64,000 nucleotides of DNA from Phocaeicola coprocola DSM 17136 (GCF_000154845.1 NZ_DS981507.1:45183-109182), one strand, 5' to 3'. Shown: positions 1-9,925, counted from the stretch's first letter. Made by a program: numbers and translations. The notes: generated from the sequence alone by a model not told the origin.

Positions 1-312
1 GAACGGATCGTGTACAATTTCTGTCAACTGAGAAGCTAGTTCGTCACGATCGAACAATTGCTTTTTTGTTCTTGAATTCGGGTCTACAACAAACCAGAAT
101 GTACCTTCACTGGTTTTATATTCGAACCAAAAACTATTTCCCTGCTGAAACCAATGCGGATCAACCGTAGTCGAGAAAAGCATTGTATTCAGTTTACTTT
201 GGGTAAACTTCTCTGCCTGCAAATATTCAGGCAATCTTTCCTGTGCGGACAACGCCGTAGCACATAGGCACATACCGCCCCAAAACAAAACACTAAAAAT
301 TGATTTCCTCAT
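1..312 (-). CDS. S9 (DPP-IV-like) peptidase, N-terminal fragment
   Basis: The frame opens at the ATG complementary to 310-312 and runs off the window edge, giving about 104 residues. A hydrophobic signal peptide ends at LSAQ, followed by LPEYLQAEKFTQSKL and later WFEYKT and FVVDP, which resembles the start of the beta-propeller region of Bacteroides dipeptidyl-peptidase-IV-type S9 enzymes. It would be an exported serine peptidase. It follows rseP on the same strand after an 86-bp gap and may be the last gene of that run. The catalytic domain is outside the window, so the family call rests on the N-terminus only. Confidence 0.55.
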   Translation of the reverse strand, partial: MRKSIFSVLFWGGMCLCATALSAQERLPEYLQAEKFTQSKLNTMLFSTTVDPHWFQQGNSFWFEYKTSEGTFWFVVDPNSRTKKQLFDRDELASQLTEIVHDPF

Positions 313-398
313 AACTTTCAATATACAATTCAGGCACTGATTATATCCGTTTTTCTTGATAAAAAGCGGAATAAACAGTGCCTTTACCTATTTATAAA

Positions 399-1739
399 TT
401 AGAATAAAAATCTCAGTACATCATTGAAGTTTGCCCAAATCAGTAAAGCAAAGAGCAAGAACATTCCCACCATCTGAGCATACTCCAGAAATTTGTCGCT
501 TGGCTTACGACGAGCGATAATTTCGTATAGCAAGAACAATACATGACCGCCATCGAGTGCCGGAATCGGCAGGATATTCATAAACGCCAAAATAATAGAA
601 AGGAAAGCTGTCATTTCCCAGAAACGCTGCCAATCCCAAACCTTAGGGAAGATACTTCCAATGGTTCCGAATCCTCCTACACTCTTGGCACCTTCTTTAG
701 TAAAGACATACTTCATATCGTTTACATAGCCTTTCAAGGTGTTTATTCCTAAAGTTACTCCGGCAGGGAATGACTCGAAGAATCCGTAACTTAAATTGGT
801 TTCCTTATAGCTTACCAGTCCACCTACTGCATCTACCATAAACTGTTCATTGGTCTGAACGGTTACCGTATCTCTCACACCTTGACGCGAATAGACTAGT
901 GAGAAGGATGCAGAGGTCTTCTTTTCTAATTCAGCCTTAGAACGAAGCTTGCCCATTTCATCCATAAATTCATTCCAAGAATTCAATGGAGTACCATTAA
1001 AAGCAAGCAGTGAATCACCTTTCTGAATGCCCGCTTTAGCAAATCTTCCACCAGCCAATACAGAGTCGACTATATTCGGACGGAAAGTTGCCACAAACAT
1101 CGGATCTTCTTTTGCAACATCAAGCAAGCTCAACTCAGGCATCAGAATTTTTTTCTCTTCACCATTGCGAAGTACTGTAACCTCACGAGCTTCTACAATG
1201 TCACGAAGCATATCCATATCAAAGCGAACCAGTTCCTTATCGTCTGCACTCTTCAGAATATCTCCATCACGGAATCCAATCTGCTGAGCTGTTTCATTGA
1301 ACTTCATACCATAGGTCATGTCTTTCAAGGCGATGTAAGAATCTCCCCATGTATAAAGAATCATCGAATAGATAAACAAAGCCAGCAGGAAGTTCATCAA
1401 TACACCTCCCACCATCACCAGCAATCGCTGCCATGCCGGTTTGGAGCGGAACTCCCAAGGCTGAGCAGGCTGTTTCATTTGCTCGGTATCCATCGATTCA
1501 TCAATCATACCCGAGATCTTGCAATATCCCCCTAGCGGCAACCATCCTACTCCATATTCCGTATCACTGTTCTTTGGCTTAAACTTAAACAGTGAAAACC
1601 AAGGATCAAAAAAGATATAAAACTTCTCTACTCGTATTTTAAAAAGACGCGCAAAGAAAAAGTGTCCTCCTTCATGTATAATCACCAGCAACGACAAGCT
1701 GAGAATAAGCTGAAGGGCACGAATCAAAAATGTTTCCAT
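399..1739 (-). CDS. rseP: RseP-family site-2 zinc metalloprotease
   Basis: 446 residues, inner-membrane intramembrane protease. The zinc motif HEGGH (residues 22-26) sits in the first transmembrane segment; the third ligand motif LDGGH (about 395-399) follows NILPIPA in a C-terminal membrane segment. The middle contains a PDZ region with AGIQKGDSLLAFNG. In proteobacteria RseP cleaves anti-sigma factors and leftover signal peptides; the Bacteroides substrates cannot be read from sequence. It lies 41 bp downstream of dxr on the same strand, a frequent pairing in bacterial genomes. Length is normal for the family. Confidence 0.95.
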   Translation of the reverse strand: METFLIRALQLILSLSLLVIIHEGGHFFFARLFKIRVEKFYIFFDPWFSLFKFKPKNSDTEYGVGWLPLGGYCKISGMIDESMDTEQMKQPAQPWEFRSKPAWQRLLVMVGGVLMNFLLALFIYSMILYTWGDSYIALKDMTYGMKFNETAQQIGFRDGDILKSADDKELVRFDMDMLRDIVEAREVTVLRNGEEKKILMPELSLLDVAKEDPMFVATFRPNIVDSVLAGGRFAKAGIQKGDSLLAFNGTPLNSWNEFMDEMGKLRSKAELEKKTSASFSLVYSRQGVRDTVTVQTNEQFMVDAVGGLVSYKETNLSYGFFESFPAGVTLGINTLKGYVNDMKYVFTKEGAKSVGGFGTIGSIFPKVWDWQRFWEMTAFLSIILAFMNILPIPALDGGHVLFLLYEIIARRKPSDKFLEYAQMVGMFLLFALLIWANFNDVLRFLF

Positions 1740-1780
1740 CTAAAGTCTACTTTTCTATTTTGTAATGTTAATATATTCTG

Positions 1781-2938
1781 TTACTTCATTCCATTTATTA
1801 CCATCTCAGCTGCAATACGACGTGTTTCTGCATCAGTCGAAACATAATCTTCGTAAGTAGGTGCAGCAATGAAAGGAACACGCTGCATCGTTTTTTCTAT
1901 TACATCACTCATACCTAAGAATGATATCTGGTCTTTCAAGAACGATGCAACAACAACTTCATTTGCAGCATTGACAATGCAAGGCATATTACCACCCTGA
2001 TGCAAAGCTTCATAAGCTAAAGCTAAATTGCGGAAGCGTTTGGTATCCGGAGCCTCAAAAGTCAAGCTGTTACATTTCATAAAGTCCAAACGGTCGAAAG
2101 ACGAACGTATGCGCTGAGGATATGAAAATGCATATTGTATAGGCAGGCGCATATCAGGAACTCCCAATTGAGCTTTCACTGCACCATCTTCAAACTCAAC
2201 CATCGAATGTATCACAGATTGAGGATGAACAACGACTTCTATCTGTTCTGGGCGTACACCAAACAACCATTTTGCCTCTATTACTTCAAACCCCTTATTC
2301 ATCATCGAAGCAGAGTCGATTGTGATTTTCGCTCCCATGCTCCAGTTGGGATGCTTTAATGCCTGTTCCTTTGTGACCGTCTGCAACTGCTCCATCGTAA
2401 ACGTACGGAACGGACCTCCTGAAGCGGTGAGAATAATCTTTTCCAACGGATTATTCATTTCCAGACATTGGAATATAGCCGAATGCTCTGAATCGACAGG
2501 TAATATAGGAGTATGATACTCGTTTGCCAAAGCATTGATCAGCTCACCAGCAACAACCATTGTTTCCTTATTTGCAAGTGCAATAATCTTTCCGGCACGA
2601 ATCGCGCTCATTGTCGGACGCAATCCGGCATATCCAATCATAGCCGTCAACACAATATCTATCGGCTGTGACTCTACAACCTGGCAAATAGCATCTGCTC
2701 CGGCATAGACTTTTATAGGCAAATCAGACAATGCTTCCTTCAGCTGCAAATATTTGTCTTCGTTAGCAATAACAACAGCTTCAGGACGAAACTTCCGTGC
2801 CTGTCCGATAAGCAAATCGACTTTATTATTAGCAGTCAACACATAAGCTTCATATAAATCGGGATGTTCCTCTATCACTTGTAAAGCCTGCGTCCCGATA
2901 GAACCAGTAGAACCTAATATTGCTATTTGTTTCTTCAT
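1781..2938 (-). CDS. dxr: 1-deoxy-D-xylulose 5-phosphate reductoisomerase
   Basis: 385 residues, cytosolic. Catalyses NADPH-dependent conversion of DXP to MEP, the committed step of the non-mevalonate isoprenoid pathway and the target of fosmidomycin. The N-terminal NADPH-binding motif GSTGSIG is at residues 9-15; DSEHSAIFQ, TASGGPF and the metal- and substrate-binding segment NWSMGAKITIDSASMMNKG are intact. It starts 2 bp after the M23 peptidase gene ends, so the two are almost certainly co-transcribed. Length is usual for the family. Confidence 0.97.
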   Translation of the reverse strand: MKKQIAILGSTGSIGTQALQVIEEHPDLYEAYVLTANNKVDLLIGQARKFRPEAVVIANEDKYLQLKEALSDLPIKVYAGADAICQVVESQPIDIVLTAMIGYAGLRPTMSAIRAGKIIALANKETMVVAGELINALANEYHTPILPVDSEHSAIFQCLEMNNPLEKIILTASGGPFRTFTMEQLQTVTKEQALKHPNWSMGAKITIDSASMMNKGFEVIEAKWLFGVRPEQIEVVVHPQSVIHSMVEFEDGAVKAQLGVPDMRLPIQYAFSYPQRIRSSFDRLDFMKCNSLTFEAPDTKRFRNLALAYEALHQGGNMPCIVNAANEVVVASFLKDQISFLGMSDVIEKTMQRVPFIAAPTYEDYVSTDAETRRIAAEMVINGMK

Positions 2939-2940
2939 AA

Positions 2941-3804
2941 TTAAAATACCACGTACTTTTCTGGATTAATAGGATTTCCCTTATGCCATAATTCAAAATG
3001 CAGATGAGGCTGATTATCTTCTGTTTCCGACTGTCCTATTAAAGCAATCACCTCTCCACCTTTGACTTTTTCACCCTCGTGTTTCATCAGTGAACCACAA
3101 TGTTTATATACAGAAATAAAATTCTGCGGATGCTGTATCTGTATTACATACCCCCACTCTGCCGTATAAGCAGACATGATAACAGTACCATCGAGGGTAG
3201 CAAGAATACTTTCATTAGGACTTGCTGTCAAATCAATCCCGAAATGACGCTTCTCCGGACTAAATCCCGCAGACATCACACCACGCAACGGGCGGTAAAA
3301 TATCAATCCCGCAGCATCGCGCACATCAGTTACAGCTGTCAGATTATATCTTTCTTTTTCTTCATACTGCTTACGGAACTCCTCTTCTTCTTTAGAGCGC
3401 TCCATCAGTTTTTCAGCACGAAGATCGGTCAGCGAATCAATAGACTGAACCGTATCTGCCTTAACTTGTCCACTCAAGATATCCTGAATATTCATCACAT
3501 AACGGCTCTGGCGTTCAAGAGCAGCCTGTAGCGAATCTGCCCGTAAGGCATTGGCAACGATCTGAGAACGGACTTCACTGTTCATATATCCGGGAAGATA
3601 GTTTCGCAGCGGAGTAAAAGCAATAATGGCAGCTGCTATCAGAAAAATTACTGTACATACTGACAACAGCACAGACAAGCCGTTCAACTTAGACACATGA
3701 ATGCCCACTACCTCTTCCAAGGTATTTTCATTGATAATAGTCAGTTTATATTTAAACTTAATATTATGCCAAAAAGCTTTACGACCTTTTCTTGTCTTTC
3801 TCAT
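2941..3804 (-). CDS. Membrane-anchored M23 family metallopeptidase
   Basis: 287 residues. One N-terminal transmembrane helix (about 43-63), a charged helical stretch likely to form a coiled coil (about 85-155), then a C-terminal LytM/M23 domain. Zinc and catalytic residues are visible: H187 and D191 in HFGIDL, H267 and H269 in HLHFELW. All four are present, so it could be an active peptidoglycan endopeptidase facing the periplasm rather than a degenerate EnvC-like activator. It lies between rimM (10 bp upstream) and dxr (2 bp downstream). Specific substrate is not evident. Confidence 0.9.
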   Translation of the reverse strand: MRKTRKGRKAFWHNIKFKYKLTIINENTLEEVVGIHVSKLNGLSVLLSVCTVIFLIAAAIIAFTPLRNYLPGYMNSEVRSQIVANALRADSLQAALERQSRYVMNIQDILSGQVKADTVQSIDSLTDLRAEKLMERSKEEEEFRKQYEEKERYNLTAVTDVRDAAGLIFYRPLRGVMSAGFSPEKRHFGIDLTASPNESILATLDGTVIMSAYTAEWGYVIQIQHPQNFISVYKHCGSLMKHEGEKVKGGEVIALIGQSETEDNQPHLHFELWHKGNPINPEKYVVF

Positions 3805-3814
3805 TATCTTATGT

Positions 3815-4327
3815 TTATTCCAACAATCCGTCCGGTATATCTACTTTCAGAACTCTGTTCTCTCTATCCAAATCGATAATAAATTCCTCGTGGGCAGGAA
3901 GCAAAAGTTCGTCACCGTCTTTTTCTATGACAAACAAAACATTCATCGTAGAGTCATCAACGGCAACAACTTCCCCCAAACAGCCATGATGAATATCCTC
4001 AACCTGAAATCCCGTAAAGAAATTCCAAGAAGTAATTTCATCTTGCTCATCCATGTATTTTTTAGGGAAATAAACCTCCACATTAGTCAGCATCCGTGCG
4101 CGTTCGGCAGTTTCAATTCCTTCAAATTTTACCAAAGCTACATCATCCGAACGGAAACGATATTCTTCTATAAAAAACGGAACCAAGATGCCATCCAGCA
4201 ACAATACCAGATAATCGCACTCTACACGATCGAAAATATCATCGTTGAATGTAAAAGAAACTTCTCCTTTAATACCGTGAGGTTTGTTTATCACCCCGAT
4301 TTTATATACTTCTTCTTTCTTAATCAT
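3815..4327 (-). CDS. rimM: 16S rRNA processing protein RimM
   Basis: 170 residues. Ribosome maturation factor binding the 30S head (S19 region) during assembly. The N-terminal beta-barrel opens with [17 protein letters not shown], the family signature, and the C-terminal PRC-barrel carries [29 protein letters not shown], where the conserved endings 'IP' and 'PxGLL' are intact. It begins 4 bp after murA ends, consistent with translational coupling. No trmD or rpsP, its usual proteobacterial neighbours, is present here. Confidence 0.95.
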   Translation of the reverse strand: MIKKEEVYKIGVINKPHGIKGEVSFTFNDDIFDRVECDYLVLLLDGILVPFFIEEYRFRSDDVALVKFEGIETAERARMLTNVEVYFPKKYMDEQDEITSWNFFTGFQVEDIHHGCLGEVVAVDDSTMNVLFVIEKDGDELLLPAHEEFIIDLDRENRVLKVDIPDGLLE

Positions 4328-4331
4328 AAAC

Positions 4332-5639
4332 TTACTCTATTCGGGTAATACGAGCACCTAAAGCTGTCAAACGCTGTTCTATATTTTGATAGCCTCTGTC
4401 TATCTGCTCTATATTATGAATACGGCTGATGCCTTCTGCACTCAGCGCAGCTATTAACAATGCGATTCCTGCACGTATGTCAGGCGAAGTCATATTGCCT
4501 CCTCTTAAGCGGAAGTTATGATCATGTCCGATGACAACTGCACGATGAGGGTCACAAAGAATGATCTGTGCACCCATGTCAATCAACTTATCGACAAAGA
4601 ACAGACGGCTTTCAAACATTTTCTGATGAATCAATACGCTTCCTTTAGCCTGAGTAGCTACCACGAGCATCACACTCAACAAGTCGGGAGTCAGTCCCGG
4701 CCAGGGAGCATCAGCTATTGTCATAATCGATCCGTCGATAAAGGATTCAATCTCATAATGATCCTGTTGAGGTACAAATATATCATCACCTCGCTGTTCC
4801 AGACGGATACCCAAGCGGCGGAAGCTATCAGGAATGATTCCCAGATTTTCGTAAGATACATTTTTGATAGTGACCTCACTGGATGTCATGGCTGCCATTC
4901 CGATAAAGCTTCCCACTTCAATCATATCTGGCAATACATGGTGCGTACATCCTTTGAGACTTTTCACACCTTCGATAGTCAGCAAATTGGAAGCAATACC
5001 TGTAATCTTGGCTCCCATGCTATTCAGCATCTTACATAACTGCTGCAAATAAGGTTCGCATGCAGCATTATAAATCGTAGTTTTTCCTTCAGCCAGTACA
5101 GCCGCCATAATAATATTTGCCGTACCTGTTACAGAAGCCTCATCAAGCAACATATACGTTCCTTCCAAGTGGCTGGCAGTTATTTTAAAAACGCCATTCA
5201 CTGCATCGTAGTTGAACGAAGCTCCCAGTTTCTGAATTCCCAGAAAGTGAGTATCCAAACGGCGGCGACCTATTTTATCTCCTCCCGGCTTGGCTATCAT
5301 AGCTTGTCCAAAACGAGCAACCAAAGGACCTACCAGCATGACAGAGCCACGCAAACGCGAGCAACGAGTAAGGAACTCTTCACTTTCCAAATAAGCAAGA
5401 TTTACATCATCCGCCTTAAACGAATATGTATCTACACTCTTTTTAGAAACCTTTACTCCCATGTCACGAAGCAACTGAATCAAATTATTCACATCCAGAA
5501 TATTCGGAATATTACTGATTGTTACTTCTTCGTCTGTCAATAATGTGGCACAAACCACCTGCAACACTTCATTTTTTGCACCCTGAGGAGCTATTTCCCC
5601 ATGCAGTTTGTGTCCGCCTTCTATTACAAATGATGCCAT
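4332..5639 (-). CDS. murA: UDP-N-acetylglucosamine 1-carboxyvinyltransferase
   Basis: 435 residues, cytosolic. First committed step of peptidoglycan synthesis, transferring enolpyruvate from PEP to UDP-GlcNAc. The PEP/UDP-GlcNAc contacts GAKNEVLQ (about 20-27) and the internal repeats of the inside-out alpha/beta barrel are recognisable. The active-site loop reads [14 protein letters not shown] (residues 118-131). The position of the catalytic Cys115 of E. coli MurA is therefore Asp121, a change known to leave the enzyme active but insensitive to fosfomycin in other bacteria. The gene sits 18 bp downstream of the DUF4290 gene. Confidence 0.95.
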   Translation of the reverse strand: MASFVIEGGHKLHGEIAPQGAKNEVLQVVCATLLTDEEVTISNIPNILDVNNLIQLLRDMGVKVSKKSVDTYSFKADDVNLAYLESEEFLTRCSRLRGSVMLVGPLVARFGQAMIAKPGGDKIGRRRLDTHFLGIQKLGASFNYDAVNGVFKITASHLEGTYMLLDEASVTGTANIIMAAVLAEGKTTIYNAACEPYLQQLCKMLNSMGAKITGIASNLLTIEGVKSLKGCTHHVLPDMIEVGSFIGMAAMTSSEVTIKNVSYENLGIIPDSFRRLGIRLEQRGDDIFVPQQDHYEIESFIDGSIMTIADAPWPGLTPDLLSVMLVVATQAKGSVLIHQKMFESRLFFVDKLIDMGAQIILCDPHRAVVIGHDHNFRLRGGNMTSPDIRAGIALLIAALSAEGISRIHNIEQIDRGYQNIEQRLTALGARITRIE

Positions 5640-5657
5640 AGTACCGGTTATTTAAGA

Positions 5658-6257
5658 TTAATATTTTCTTTTTTGCTGATTATTGTTTACCTGACGACGA
5701 CGAGGGGTAAACGTACGCTGTTCTGTCAAATGAAAATCTTCTGCCGACAACTTAATCTTACCTCCTGACAGTTCACACAAGTCATCCAGAATTTTCTGAT
5801 CTTCCACACCATCCTTATTCCAATTCTGGTAATCTTTTTTCATATGATTAGCAATCAGTTTCAACAGCTGCTTCTTTTCCTCGCCTTCCTCGTAATCAAT
5901 CGCAATTTTAATCATATCCTGAACAAAGCGTCCATAATGACGATAACGGATATTATTCTGAGAATAAGGAATCTGTTCAGGTTTTACTTCCAGACTTTCT
6001 TTTTTTACAATATCCACCGGATAATCAATATCCAACTTGAAATCAGCCATAATGGCCAGATGATCCCAAAGCTTATGCTTGAAATCTTCTACATCACGCA
6101 AATGCGGAAACATACCTCCCATTATATTAACAATGGTATTGGCACATCGCTGCCGCTCTTCACGATCTTCAATTGTCAGGGCATGGTCTACCATGTTTTG
6201 CACACTTCTTCCATACTCAGGAAGTGGTAATTTTCGTTGCTGGGTATTATATTCCAT
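5658..6257 (-). CDS. DUF4290 family protein
   Basis: 199 residues, no signal peptide or membrane segment. It matches the DUF4290 family, small Bacteroidetes proteins of unknown function usually encoded next to murA, in its opening (YNTQQRKLPLPEYGRSVQNMVDHAL), a central GGMFPHLRDVEDFKHKLWDHL segment, and a basic tail (TPRRRQVNNNQQKRKY) that could bind nucleic acid. It lies between tsaB (33 bp upstream) and murA (18 bp downstream). Function is unknown. Confidence 0.85.
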   Translation of the reverse strand: MEYNTQQRKLPLPEYGRSVQNMVDHALTIEDREERQRCANTIVNIMGGMFPHLRDVEDFKHKLWDHLAIMADFKLDIDYPVDIVKKESLEVKPEQIPYSQNNIRYRHYGRFVQDMIKIAIDYEEGEEKKQLLKLIANHMKKDYQNWNKDGVEDQKILDDLCELSGGKIKLSAEDFHLTEQRTFTPRRRQVNNNQQKRKY

Positions 6258-6290
6258 ATATATTATCGCAAATTCTTCGTTTTTAGATTC

Positions 6291-6980
6291 TTACAAAAAT
6301 TTCTTCGGAGTAGAAGCGACAAACTCTTTCAAATAGAAAGGTTCAAAATAAGCCACATCCTTGAAGTCTTCCTTTGCCATTGCTTTTTCGGCAAGAGGGA
6401 ACATCCATTTAGCCAGCGGATGAATATTTTCGATAAAATGTGCATTAGGATGAGTTATTTTTTCACGACACTTGGCAGCTCCGTTTCCAAAGAAATAAAC
6501 CGGATGTTCTGCCAAAAACCCGGCATAGGAATTTTCATCAATAATATCAGCTCCAATTTCACGCTTTACATTCAAAGCACGATCATATATAGCTGCATAT
6601 ACTTCCATACGGCGGGCATCTATCATCGGACACAACAATGCATCTTCCGGCAAATCTTCGAACAATAGAACAGGAACAGCCATTACTTCCGGAGTAGGAA
6701 TTCCAATCAGCGGAATATTACGTCCGTAACAAATTCCTTTTGCCATAGACACACCAATACGAAGCCCTGTATACGAACCCGGACCACAACTTACGGCTAC
6801 AGCATCCAATGGTATGGCATGATTGTCTATAAAAGATAAAGCCTCATCCACAAAAACACCTAATACGACAGCATGTGACGGACCCTTAAAGTCCTCTTTC
6901 GAAAAGATAGAAGTTCCATCCTGACTTACAGAAACAGAACATACCTCCGTTGAAGTTTCAATATGTAAAATGCACGACAT
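6291..6980 (-). CDS. tsaB: tRNA threonylcarbamoyladenosine biosynthesis protein TsaB
   Basis: 229 residues. TsaB (YeaZ) is the inactive ASKHA-fold partner of TsaD and is needed for the t6A37 modification of ANN-decoding tRNAs. Family signatures are ILHIETSTEVCSVSV at the N-terminus and CGPGSYTGLRIGVSMAKG (about 65-82). It is the first gene of the minus-strand cluster; a Bacteroides-type -7 box lies 26-34 bp upstream of the ATG. Length is normal. Confidence 0.93.
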   Translation of the reverse strand: MSCILHIETSTEVCSVSVSQDGTSIFSKEDFKGPSHAVVLGVFVDEALSFIDNHAIPLDAVAVSCGPGSYTGLRIGVSMAKGICYGRNIPLIGIPTPEVMAVPVLLFEDLPEDALLCPMIDARRMEVYAAIYDRALNVKREIGADIIDENSYAGFLAEHPVYFFGNGAAKCREKITHPNAHFIENIHPLAKWMFPLAEKAMAKEDFKDVAYFEPFYLKEFVASTPKKFL

Positions 6981-7001
6981 AAATTAATTCCTTATTATAT
7001 A

Positions 7002-7031
7002 GAGTGCAAATATACACTTTTATTTGCACTC
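7002..7031 (-). promoter_or_regulatory. Promoter of the tsaB cluster with 11-bp inverted repeat
   Basis: On the minus strand TATATTTGC (7006-7014) matches the Bacteroides -7 consensus TAnnTTTG and lies just upstream of the tsaB start at 6980. It is embedded in a perfect inverted repeat: GAGTGCAAATA at 7002-7012 and TATTTGCACTC at 7021-7031, 8-bp spacer. The repeat could be an operator or may simply be fortuitous. Confidence 0.55.
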
Positions 7032-7127
7032 ACTTCTCAATAAACCAGTGTTTTTTAGGACCTGTTAGCAAAACGCCCTATTCTCAAATTTTCACCAGCA
7101 CATTTTATGCAAGTTCTACAACATTTA

Positions 7128-8813
7128 CTAAAGTTTCCCACCCCCAATAAAGAGGGTGGGAAGTAACAATAATTCAAATTTTCTTCGTAAATTAGAGGTG
7201 CTCAATCGACTGATTTACAATGGAAAACAAGAATACTGTTATAGATGCAAAAATAGGTAATTTGAACGAACTTACCAAGGTTTTATCCGTTAAAGAACAA
7301 GCCCAAGAGCAACTTTTAGCCGTCATGAAGGCATTGGGAATCGGTAAAATCGTTCGGAATCTCAAATTCGAGAAGGCTCAAGGCTATACCTTGGCCTCCC
7401 TCTTCATCTCGCTCCTCATCATGCGCCTGTGGGGAAAGACGATTGCAAGTGCCACTTCCAATCATTTTCATGGACTTTGCGCCGTGTCAAAGAACACGCT
7501 GTATCGCGCACTTTTGAACGCCCGCATCGACTGGCGAATGCTTCTTACCAAAATTACCCTTCGCTTCCATGCCATTCTCCGGGAGCATCAGGTGGATACC
7601 GACGAGCATGACACTTGTGCCATCCTTGATGATACAACCTTTCAGAAGAGCGGCATTCGAATCGAAGGAGTCAGCAAGGTGTTCGACCATGTCACCCACA
7701 ATTTCATTTATGGAATGAAATGCCTGACACCGGCTCTCTCTGACGGGAAAAGCTGCTATCCCATAGACTTCTCCCTTCATCGTGAAAAAGGAAAGAAGAA
7801 GGATTACGGCTTGACCTTAAAACAGCGGAAGGAGCAGTTCAAGGAAAAGCGGAACGCAAAAAATCCGGACTATGCACGCAAGGCGGAATGTGATGAGAGC
7901 AGGCTCGAAATGGTCAGACGCATGCTCTGTCATGCCGTGGGGCATGGTATCAACTTCAAGTATGTGCTTGCTGACAGTTGGTTTACATGCGAATCGCTCA
8001 TACAGGCAGTCCGCGAGCTATGCGGTGGTTCAGTGCACTATATTGGTTTGGCCAAGATGAACCCCAAGTTGCGTTATCAGACAAGCAAGTCCAAACGTCC
8101 CCAAAACATCCATGAACAGATTGTAAGGTATGAACGTACAACTTCATGCTATTGCCGAAAGTACAAGTGAAAATACATTCAGCTTCATGCAAAACCGGGC
8201 GAACAGCCCATACGCATCTTCATCATCAAATACGGGCGAAGCACCCATTGGAAAGTGTTGCTTACTACAGATACTTCCATGAACTTCGTCAGAGCCTTTG
8301 AACTTTACGAAAGACGCTGGGGCATAGAGGTCATATTCAAGGAATGCCGCGGTTATCTTGGACTGGGAAAATGTCAGAGTCGGAGCTACAACGCTCAGAT
8401 TGCAGAAACCACCTTGTGTTTCATGATGTATCAGATGCTCTCCTTGGCCAAACGCTTTTCAGAATACGAAACCCTGGGAGCACTATTCCGCTCGGAGCGT
8501 GACCGGCTGCAAGTGCTCACCCTGTGGAGCAGAACTTTGGAAGAAGTCAGGCATCTGTTGGAAGTTTTGTCGCGTGAAGCAGGAGTGGATCTGTTGACAT
8601 GCCTATCAACTGTAGCCGCACGGCAAATGGCAGACTTCTCCACAAAGGTCTGGGCACATTTTCTGTGCGATTCGGACGATTATGCCATGCCCGATTTGGA
8701 CTAAACATTTTTTAGGCGTGCGTTAAATCGTTCGGAAAACATTTGGTTTTTAGACCACCCACCGAAGGGAGCTATTACTCAAATAGCTGATATGAGGGGG
8801 TGGGAAACTTCAG
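7128..8813 (+). mobile_element. IS4-family-like insertion sequence
   Basis: The element is bounded by 18-bp terminal inverted repeats, CTAAAGTTTCCCACCCCC at 7128-7145 and GGGGGTGGGAAACTTCAG at 8796-8813, 17 of 18 matching. A short hairpin (CCCACCC...GGGTGGG) lies just inside the left end. It carries one transposase frame (7220-8704) broken by a stop. I could not find a convincing target-site duplication, so the outer limits may be off by a few bases. It sits between two divergent housekeeping groups and leaves both promoter regions apparently intact. Confidence 0.85.
7220..8704 (+). pseudogene. DDE transposase (IS4-like), interrupted by in-frame TGA
   Basis: One frame spans 7220-8704 with a TGA at 8168-8170; the reading frame after it (KYIQLHAKPGEQPIRIF...) continues without any shift, so a single nonsense change separates two fragments of 316 and about 178 residues. 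The first half holds two catalytic aspartates (ILDDTTF and VLADSWF); the second holds the third, within YERRWGIEVIFKE, which fits the Y-x2-R-x3-E signature of IS4 transposases. The catalytic triad is split, so this copy is probably not autonomous. Readthrough or a sequencing error cannot be excluded. Confidence 0.85.
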
Positions 8814-9019
8814 TTTTATATTTAACCTGCCAACGTAATCAGGGGGTAAATCAGAAGCTGACAGCTAAATTCAGTATGCAGCAAAATATCAGCATATCTT
8901 TTTAAAACATCAGCATGTTTTTAGACAAAATATCAGCATCTTTTTTACGCAGCTCTGCGAAGTCTTCAGTCTGTCAGAGAAAAAGCTTCTCTCTACTTTC
9001 CGGATTCACAGCTTTTTCC

Positions 9020-9028
9020 TACCTTTGC
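9020..9028 (+). promoter_or_regulatory. Bacteroides-type -7 box before yicC
   Basis: TACCTTTGC matches TAnnTTTG and lies 22 bp before the preferred yicC start at 9050. It makes the longer upstream open frame (beginning at 8915) unlikely to be translated, because that start would lie upstream of the promoter. Confidence 0.6.
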
Positions 9029-9049
9029 ACGATAAAAAAACAGAATATT

Positions 9050-9925
9050 ATGATACAATCAATGACCGGATACGGCAAAGCAACTGCCACATTCGGAGAT
9101 AAAAAAATCAACGTAGAAATAAAATCATTGAACAGTAAGGCAATGGACTTGTCTACACGCATTGCCCCACTGTATCGTGAAAAAGAAATGGAAATCCGCA
9201 ACCTTATTACCAAAACGTTGGAACGAGGAAAAGTGGACTTCAGCATATGGATTGAGAAAGATGCGGCCGAAACGGCTACTCCCATCAATGCTGCACTGGT
9301 AGAGAATTACTATAATCAGATAAAGACAATCTCGGACAACTGTCACATTCCTGTTCCCGAAGACTGGTTTGCAACTTTGCTCCGCATGCCGGACGTACTG
9401 ACTCGCGTAGATATTCAAGAGCTGTCAGACGAAGAATGGGAAGTTGCAAGCAAAGCTATAGAAGAAGCATTGCAGCATTTGGTTGATTTCCGGAAACAGG
9501 AAGGAGCTGCACTGGAAAAGAAATTTACCGAAAAGGTAGACAATATAGAACGCCTGCTCAAATCAATCGAACCTTTCGAAAAAGAGCGTGTGGCAAAAAT
9601 ACGCGAGCGTATCACCGATGCCTTGGAAAAGACCATCAGTGTAGACTATGACAAAAACCGTCTGGAACAGGAACTGATATACTATATCGAAAAACTGGAT
9701 ATCAACGAAGAAAAGCAACGTCTTGCCAACCACTTGAAATATTTCCGCGAAACAATGGCTGGTGGACACGGGCAAGGTAAGAAGCTGGGATTCATCGCTC
9801 AGGAAATGGGTCGTGAAATCAATACAACAGGCAGCAAGTCAAATCATGCCGAAATGCAAAACATCGTAGTCCAGATGAAAGATGAACTGGAACAAATCAA
9901 AGAACAAGTTTTAAATGTAATGTAA
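9050..9925 (+). CDS. yicC: YicC family stress-linked protein / endoribonuclease
   Basis: 291 residues from ATG 9050, chosen because MIQSMTGYGKAT is the invariant YicC N-terminus and a -7 promoter box lies just upstream. It has the N-terminal YicC domain and the C-terminal DUF1732 domain ending in GSKSNHAEMQNIVVQMKDELEQIKEQVLNV. Members are reported to act as RNases on small RNAs. As in many bacteria, gmk follows (87 bp downstream), which suggests co-transcription. The spacer contains a GAAG-rich hairpin of uncertain role. Confidence 0.93.
   Translation: MIQSMTGYGKATATFGDKKINVEIKSLNSKAMDLSTRIAPLYREKEMEIRNLITKTLERGKVDFSIWIEKDAAETATPINAALVENYYNQIKTISDNCHIPVPEDWFATLLRMPDVLTRVDIQELSDEEWEVASKAIEEALQHLVDFRKQEGAALEKKFTEKVDNIERLLKSIEPFEKERVAKIRERITDALEKTISVDYDKNRLEQELIYYIEKLDINEEKQRLANHLKYFRETMAGGHGQGKKLGFIAQEMGREINTTGSKSNHAEMQNIVVQMKDELEQIKEQVLNVM

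Noticed and set aside
8915..9049. N-terminal extension of YicC
   Set aside because: The extension includes the promoter region and is not YicC-like; MIQSMTGYGKAT at 9050 is the family start.
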